Shown piece by piece: positions 61,854 through 64,000 of a stretch of DNA of 64,000 nt. The position numbers and the translations under genes were made by a program. The notes beneath the pieces are model-generated. The model made no database searches, was not told where the DNA came from, and was given only the letters and a program-made list of their open reading frames with translations. Every line of letters begins with the position of its first letter. Position 1 is the first letter of the stretch. Origin of the DNA: Aquimarina megaterium XH134 (GTDB lineage Bacteria > Bacteroidota > Bacteroidia > Flavobacteriales > Flavobacteriaceae); NCBI RefSeq assembly GCF_000520975.1, contig NZ_JACB01000037.1, positions 1 through 64,000 of the forward strand, read 5' to 3'.

Positions 61854-64000
61854 CTAAGCAGTGGCTTGTTTTTTTACCAATGCTTTGTGGAGTTTTGTGA
61901 AAAACTCTTCAGTTTTATATGGTTTTGGTATGATGTCATTAAATCCATTATCGTAGAACTCATCCAGATTATCATCTAGGGTAACGGCTGTTAATGCTAT
62001 AATTGGAATTTCTTTATTGAATTTTCTAATTTGTTTGGTGGCTTCAATTCCACTGATTCCTGGCATATGGATATCCATAAGAATAAGATCAAAAGCGTTT
62101 TCTTTTGTTTTATTTACTGCAATATCACCATTATCGGCAACATCACATTTTATCTCATTCTTTTCTAAGATTTTTCTCGTAATTAGTTGATTGATTTTAT
62201 TGTCTTCGACCACCAGTATATGTTTGTCGATCATTATGCTGTAATCAATTTTCTTAGCTTCTTCAGTATAGTTGGTGCTTTTGTCTTCAAAAACTTCGAA
62301 TTTAAGATCAAATAAAAATTTTGATCCCTTGCCTAATTCACTTTCTAGTTTGATCTCACTATCCATTAAGGATAATAAATTCTTTACTATTGATAGTCCT
62401 AAGCCCGTACCACCAAATTTTCTATTAATTTGTACAGAACCTTGAGTAAAGTTTTCAAAAATACTAAGTTGCTTTTTTTCTGATATTCCTACTCCGTTAT
62501 CTTCGATTTCAAAACTAAGCGAGACTTTATTATCGGTTCGATTAATTGGTTTTACTCGTATCCAAATATCTCCGTTTTGTGTAAACTTTATAGAGTTTCC
62601 GATAAGGTTAATTAAGACTTGAGAAACTTTAAGTGGGTCTCCTTTAAGTTTAGCTGGGATAGACTCATCAAATTCGTAATGTAAATTATTATTTCTGTCT
62701 TTAGCAGATTTGCCCAGCGCTATTAATACATCGTTTATTCGTTTTTTTAAATTGAATGATGTGTTTTCTAGTTCTACTTTGTTAGCTTCAAGTTTATTGA
62801 GATCCAGAATATTATTAATTAGTGACAAAAGATATTCTCCAGAGAATTTGAGAGAATTAAGGTGCTCTTTTTGATTAGGTGTAGGGCTTTCTTCGAGTAA
62901 CAAATGCGTTAATCCTGTAACAGCATATAATGGTGTTCTTAACTCGTGTGTTATTGTAGAAAGGAATTGAACTTTGGCTTCACTAGCTCTTTCTGCATTC
63001 TCTTTTGCCAGTATAAGTTCTGTATTTTTATTTTGTAATAATTCATTTGCTCTGGCTCTTAGGTTATTATTTTTATAAAGAGAAAGCGTTAAAAGAGATA
63101 ATATTGTTATTAAAGCAATACTTAGTATGGTAGTAAGTCGTCCTAATTTTAATGACCTTTGTTGTTGTATGTTTTCTTCTGTTAACTCTTCTATTAGAAC
63201 ATTGTTTTCATTTAGATTTAGTTTTGCACCTGCTTCCTGAGCTATAATTTCTTTATTGGTGTTAAAAAGAGCATCTTTTATTTTTTCGTGCGCTCTAAGA
63301 TTCTTAAGAGAAGCAGGATAATCTTCTTTTCGTTCATATATCTGGCTATACAGTTCGAAACATTCTGACTGTATTTCTGCATATCCCATATCTTCACCAA
63401 TTTGCATAGCCAAATCATTGGTTTTCATGGCTTCATCAGGTTGGTTCATTGATAACTGTGCTCTAGCTTTATTTGTATAGAGTTTTGCTTTGAAATAATA
63501 CTGATCAAATGAATTGATGATAGGAAGCCCGCTGTTAAAGTGTTGTATAGCCAATTTGGGTTTTTCTTGAGCGAGAGCTAAAAGTCCAAGATTTAATTTT
63601 ATAGGTCCTTCCTGATTTTTGTAATCATTTTTTTTGGCTATTGCTAACGCGTTTTGAAGGGATTTTAATGCTGTTTTAAATTTTCCAAGCTTTGTGGCAA
63701 TTGATCCATATATACTATATGAGGAAACAAGCATAAATTCGTCATTGGTTTCATTCTGAAAAGCAATAGCATCTAGGATTTGCTCTTCAGCTTTTTTTAG
63801 ATCCCCCAATTCGCGGTATAGCTTAGCAAGCACCATATTGGTCTTTGCTATATAGGTTTTATTTTGTTGTTGTAAAGCAAGTTCTTTTGCGTTGATAATA
63901 TTAGAAAGTGCAGTTTCTAATCTAGTTTGATCAATAGATTGTGAAGCATTCATCAAATAGCTCTCAATAGAGTCTTTCATTTGATTGTTTTCTGAAAGCT
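61854..64000 (-). CDS. Hybrid sensor histidine kinase with TPR domain, N-terminus beyond the right edge
   Basis: The frame runs open through base 64000, so the true N-terminus, probably a signal peptide, is outside; 715 codons are visible. Order: TPR-type repeats (EDYPASLKNLRAHE and similar), one membrane helix (LTTILSIALITILSLLTLSLY), a coiled linker, HisKA with H in STITHELRTPLYAV, and HATPase (LIGNSIKFTQ, IEDNGVGI, GGTGLGLSIVKN). A C-terminal receiver domain follows, with Asp in FDLILMDIHMPG and Lys in IPKPYKTEEF. It would pass phosphate within one protein and then to a partner not seen here. The ligand of the TPR part is unknown. Confidence 0.93.
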   Translation of the reverse strand, partial: LSENNQMKDSIESYLMNASQSIDQTRLETALSNIINAKELALQQQNKTYIAKTNMVLAKLYRELGDLKKAEEQILDAIAFQNETNDEFMLVSSYSIYGSIATKLGKFKTALKSLQNALAIAKKNDYKNQEGPIKLNLGLLALAQEKPKLAIQHFNSGLPIINSFDQYYFKAKLYTNKARAQLSMNQPDEAMKTNDLAMQIGEDMGYAEIQSECFELYSQIYERKEDYPASLKNLRAHEKIKDALFNTNKEIIAQEAGAKLNLNENNVLIEELTEENIQQQRSLKLGRLTTILSIALITILSLLTLSLYKNNNLRARANELLQNKNTELILAKENAERASEAKVQFLSTITHELRTPLYAVTGLTHLLLEESPTPNQKEHLNSLKFSGEYLLSLINNILDLNKLEANKVELENTSFNLKKRINDVLIALGKSAKDRNNNLHYEFDESIPAKLKGDPLKVSQVLINLIGNSIKFTQNGDIWIRVKPINRTDNKVSLSFEIEDNGVGISEKKQLSIFENFTQGSVQINRKFGGTGLGLSIVKNLLSLMDSEIKLESELGKGSKFLFDLKFEVFEDKSTNYTEEAKKIDYSIMIDKHILVVEDNKINQLITRKILEKNEIKCDVADNGDIAVNKTKENAFDLILMDIHMPGISGIEATKQIRKFNKEIPIIALTAVTLDDNLDEFYDNGFNDIIPKPYKTEEFFTKLHKALVKKQATA

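Noticed and set aside
1..64000. CRISPR arrays, rRNA operons, insertion sequences, integrases, phage structural genes
   Set aside because: None was seen on either strand; the only mobile-element hint is the 17-bp tRNA fragment.

Overview
The window looks like chromosome from a marine, gliding-type Flavobacteriaceae (Bacteroidota); an Aquimarina-like genus is my best guess from gene content, not a proven assignment. The reasons are AT-rich DNA, secreted enzymes ending in type IX secretion (T9SS) sorting domains, TAnnTTTG-type -7 promoter boxes, Bacteroidota-type PurM and ProS, glutamine synthetases of types II and III side by side, and many small lipoproteins. No phage, insertion sequence, integrase, CRISPR array or rRNA was seen.

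Layout. 0-8 kb: a secreted fibronectin-III protein cut by the left edge, then a cellulose-attack cluster: an AA10 lytic polysaccharide monooxygenase (LPMO), a deletion-damaged GH9 relic and a GH5 cellulase. The LPMO and the GH5 share a PKD domain, an unnamed domain of about 120 residues and a T9SS tail. The cluster ends at tRNA-Arg(ACG), and 17 bases of that tRNA's 3' end recur at 2174-2190, on the other side of the cluster. 8-13.5 kb: an SPFH protein, apt, and a BlaI/BlaR1-like pair with three 16-bp dyads spaced exactly 20 bp apart, a 50-aa small gene and a free copy of the BlaR1-like sensor tail. 13.5-23 kb: two nearly identical HEIGH (M57) metalloprotease lipoproteins around a LytTR two-component system, a Ca/Na exchanger, a hydrolase and a second LytTR system. 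23-26.5 kb: divergent glnII and glnN.

26.8-35.1 kb holds a complete curli (functional amyloid) locus: two tandem 507-aa curlin-repeat proteins, one nearly charge-neutral and one strongly acidic, each with its own duplicated 5' region. A perfect 16-bp hairpin follows, then an export operon: a short CsgB-like protein, a CsgE carrying an extra CsgH-like N-terminal domain, CsgF, a CsgG carrying an extra C-terminal beta-barrel, and a lipoprotein with an eight-stranded-propeller-type (TolB/PD40) tail. The two subunits would be secreted through the CsgG pore with CsgE and CsgF as gate and surface factors. This is the most unusual system in the window.

35.2-64 kb is mostly housekeeping: purM, small lipoproteins, cupin, a POT peptide transporter, an AraC regulator with an amidohydrolase, prfA, lgt, yidD, cysS, folE, a T9SS type B protein, a FadL-like porin, a Gly/Trp/Tyr- and Ser/Arg-rich lipoprotein, proS, two identical tRNA-Glu genes, rpsT, a glycosyltransferase, a coiled-coil zinc-ribbon relative, a Nif3-like protein, lpxK and a hybrid histidine kinase cut by the right edge. 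Coordinates of starts were moved from the longest open frame where promoter, terminator or signal-peptide evidence favoured an internal ATG.
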